This document shows positions 62,797 through 64,000 of a DNA stretch of 64,000 nucleotides, in pieces (within the stretch, counting starts at the first letter, position 1; each line of letters starts with the position of its first letter). The notes beneath the pieces are model-generated. The model ran no database searches and was not told the origin of the DNA. It worked only from the letters and a program-made list of their open reading frames with translations. This DNA is from Flavobacteriales bacterium (GTDB taxonomy: Bacteria; Bacteroidota; Bacteroidia; Flavobacteriales_F; PHOS-HE28), in NCBI GenBank assembly GCA_019638085.1, contig JAHBUL010000012.1, forward strand, positions 62,001 through 126,000, written 5' to 3'. A program made the position numbers and the translations under genes.

Positions 62797-63836
62797 CGGG
62801 GTACGGGGACTTTCGCGATGATCTGTGCTACGACCTCATCCGGCCGCATCCCTTCCATTTCCCGCTCGGGTGTTAGTAGGATGCGGTGGCGCAGTACGGC
62901 GGGAAGTACCTGCTGGATGTCCTCGGGGATAACAAAATCGCGGCCTTGTACGGCGGCCACCGCTTTGGCAGCACGCTGAACGGCGAGGCTGGCCCGCGGG
63001 GAGGCACCCAGCATCAGCGCCCGGTCGTTCCGCGTGGCATGGGAGATCTCTGCGATGTAGCGCACCAGCTTGGCATCACAGCGCACTTGGAACACCAGTT
63101 CCCGAAGGCGGGCCAGTTCTTCCGGAGTGATCACGGGCTTGATCTGGTCCACTTCCATCCGATGGATCCCTTCCTGCGCCCGCAAGAGCAACTGCTCCTC
63201 CTCGTCCACGCTGGGATGTCCCATATCGATCTTGAAGAGGAAGCGGTCCAACTGAGCTTCGGGCAGTCGGTAGGTGCCCTCGTGCTCGATCGGGTTTTGC
63301 GTGGCCACGATCATGAAGGGAACGCCCGCAGGATGCGTGACCCCGTCCACGGTCACTTGCCGTTCTTCCATCACCTCGAAGAGCGCGCTTTGCGTTTTGG
63401 CCGGTGCCCGGTTGATCTCGTCCACCAACACGATATTGCTGAAGATGGGGCCGGGCTTGAAGGTGAAGGCGTTGGTGCGCGGGTCGAAGATGCTGGTGCC
63501 GATCACGTCGCTGGGCATCAGGTCCGGTGTGAACTGGATCCTGCTGAAGCCGGTGGCCACGGTACGTGCAAGGAGTTTCGCGGCAAGTGTCTTCGCCACG
63601 CCGGGCATGCCCTCTATGAGCACATGCCCATCACTGAGCAGGGCGATCACCAGTTGGTCGATCACGGCATCCTGGCCGATGATCACGCGCTGCACCTCAG
63701 TGCGGATCCGATTGGCTGCGTCGCGCAGTTCGCCCAGTGGCAGGGTTGGTATGTAGCTGTCAGGGCGGATGGGCTCCGTTCCTTCCGGAGCCGGGTTGGT
63801 TGGGTTTTCTTCTTCCATGTTGTTGGGGCTGTGCAT
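62793..63836 (-). CDS. MoxR family AAA+ ATPase
   Basis: A 347-residue AAA+ ATPase. Walker A GMPGVAKTLAAKLLA (about 77), Walker B VLVDEINRAPAKTQSALFEVMEE (about 137), sensor 1 FMIVATQNPIEHEGTY and the C-terminal lid with PRASLAVQRAAKA are all present. Its last bases overlap the DUF58 start, so the two are made together. The ATG at 63836 or 63818 may be used. It follows a gene whose 3' end is at 63909, in the order usual for Bacteroidota MoxR clusters. Confidence 0.95.
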   Translation of the reverse strand: MHSPNNMEEENPTNPAPEGTEPIRPDSYIPTLPLGELRDAANRIRTEVQRVIIGQDAVIDQLVIALLSDGHVLIEGMPGVAKTLAAKLLARTVATGFSRIQFTPDLMPSDVIGTSIFDPRTNAFTFKPGPIFSNIVLVDEINRAPAKTQSALFEVMEERQVTVDGVTHPAGVPFMIVATQNPIEHEGTYRLPEAQLDRFLFKIDMGHPSVDEEEQLLLRAQEGIHRMEVDQIKPVITPEELARLRELVFQVRCDAKLVRYIAEISHATRNDRALMLGASPRASLAVQRAAKAVAAVQGRDFVIPEDIQQVLPAVLRHRILLTPEREMEGMRPDEVVAQIIAKVPVPR

Positions 63837-63879
63837 GTATCGTCCTGGCAGTTAGGTCGTGTTGGGGCGATGGCGTGTT

Positions 63880-63899
63880 GGGCGATGCATGCATCGCCC
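63880..63899. repeat. 20-bp perfect palindrome
   Basis: GGGCGATGCA followed by its exact reverse complement TGCATCGCCC, in the 72-bp gap before moxR. A related GGGGCGATGG lies just upstream at about 63864-63873. It could be a dispersed intergenic repeat. Confidence 0.6.
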
Positions 63900-63908
63900 T
63901 TACACGCT

Positions 63909-64000
63909 TTACAGCCTGCTGCGCAGGCTGCTTAGGGCCTTGTTCAGGGTTAGTAGTTGTTCTTCGCTTACGTGTACCATGCCGGTGTAGTATTCCATCA
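63909..64000 (-). CDS. C-terminal end of the gene upstream of moxR (partial)
   Basis: Only the last 29 codons and the TAA stop (63911-63909) are in the window. They read GMVHVSEEQLLTLNKALSSL and then RSRL, an amphipathic helix ending. In Bacteroidota the gene upstream of moxR often encodes a DUF4350 protein with a similar helical C-terminus, so that is the likely identity. The fragment is too short to prove it. Confidence 0.55.
   Translation of the reverse strand, partial: MEYYTGMVHVSEEQLLTLNKALSSLRSRL

Noticed and set aside
62886-63935. Plus-strand open frame (349 codons) over moxR
   Set aside because: Antisense to a clear MoxR ATPase; no recognisable domain.

Overview
The window is a stretch of a Bacteroidota chromosome, most likely a Flavobacteriales-type lineage with unusually GC-rich DNA for that group. 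Four kinds of evidence agree. Secreted proteins end in type IX secretion (T9SS) type A sorting domains. PorQ, GldF and GldG are present. Several genes are preceded by the TAnnTTTG -7 element typical of Bacteroidota. Several genes belong to Bacteroidota-type families (DUF4468, the long IspH form, the GlmU-like nucleotidyltransferase). I see no rRNA, tRNA, CRISPR array, integrase, transposase or plasmid gene. The region reads as ordinary chromosome with accessory surface proteins set among housekeeping genes.

Layout. 1-6.4 kb (minus): a partial 1181-residue Calx-beta surface protein, a small zinc-ribbon protein and a prolyl oligopeptidase lipoprotein. 6.5-11.1 kb: signalling genes (an HWE/HisKA_2-like kinase behind a DUF4468 protein, then two single-domain receiver proteins and a soluble kinase), with a NYN plus cold-shock-like fusion protein between them. 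11.2-20.3 kb: ion and anion handling (CPA2 antiporter, DUF486, gamma-carbonic anhydrase, DUF47-PiT phosphate pair, SulP-beta-carbonic anhydrase pair) and a GlmU-like protein. 20.4-27.4 kb: lon, a porin whose signal peptide lies in another frame, queA, porQ and cmk. 27.4-31.4 kb (minus): a T9SS-exported propeller protein, a secreted unknown and ispH. 31.7-36.3 kb (plus): rpsA with a structured leader, an acyltransferase, a secreted thioredoxin-fold protein and two tandem cyclophilins. 36.3-39.5 kb (minus): a DEAD-box helicase and a TPR pseudo-histidine kinase. 39.7-44.0 kb: a large surface protein with tandem 609-bp CUB-like repeats. 44.5-49.8 kb (minus): META protein, dnaN, DUF4340, gldG, gldF. 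49.9-56.6 kb: TPR protein, ABM protein, SAM hydrolase, PhoH, PurC, YiiX-like hydrolase, helical-repeat protein and zinc alcohol dehydrogenase. 56.7-64 kb: ppsA, an FG-GAP/UnbV surface protein, and a DUF58-MoxR pair with the tail of the gene upstream of it.

How the genes fit together. PorQ (T9SS attachment machinery) and GldF/GldG (gliding ABC components) sit in the same window as at least four T9SS clients (starting at 1, 27360, 39683 and 59341). The SulP transporter and beta-carbonic anhydrase overlap by ATGA and suggest coupled bicarbonate or anion uptake and hydration; a gamma-carbonic anhydrase lies 4 kb away. DUF47-PiT is a standard phosphate uptake pair. cmk, ispH, rpsA and the acyltransferase keep a neighbourhood seen in many bacteria but are split by two opposite-strand genes.

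The signals I rate most worth checking are two DnaA-box-like sites exactly 20 bp apart just upstream of a perfect -7 element for dnaN, two overlapping long pairings in the rpsA leader, a TPR histidine-kinase homologue that has lost all catalytic motifs, the porin frameshift, the NYN-cold-shock fusion, and an 88-bp structured intergenic repeat. I did not find a clear, wholly new multi-gene system; the strongest novelty is regulatory.
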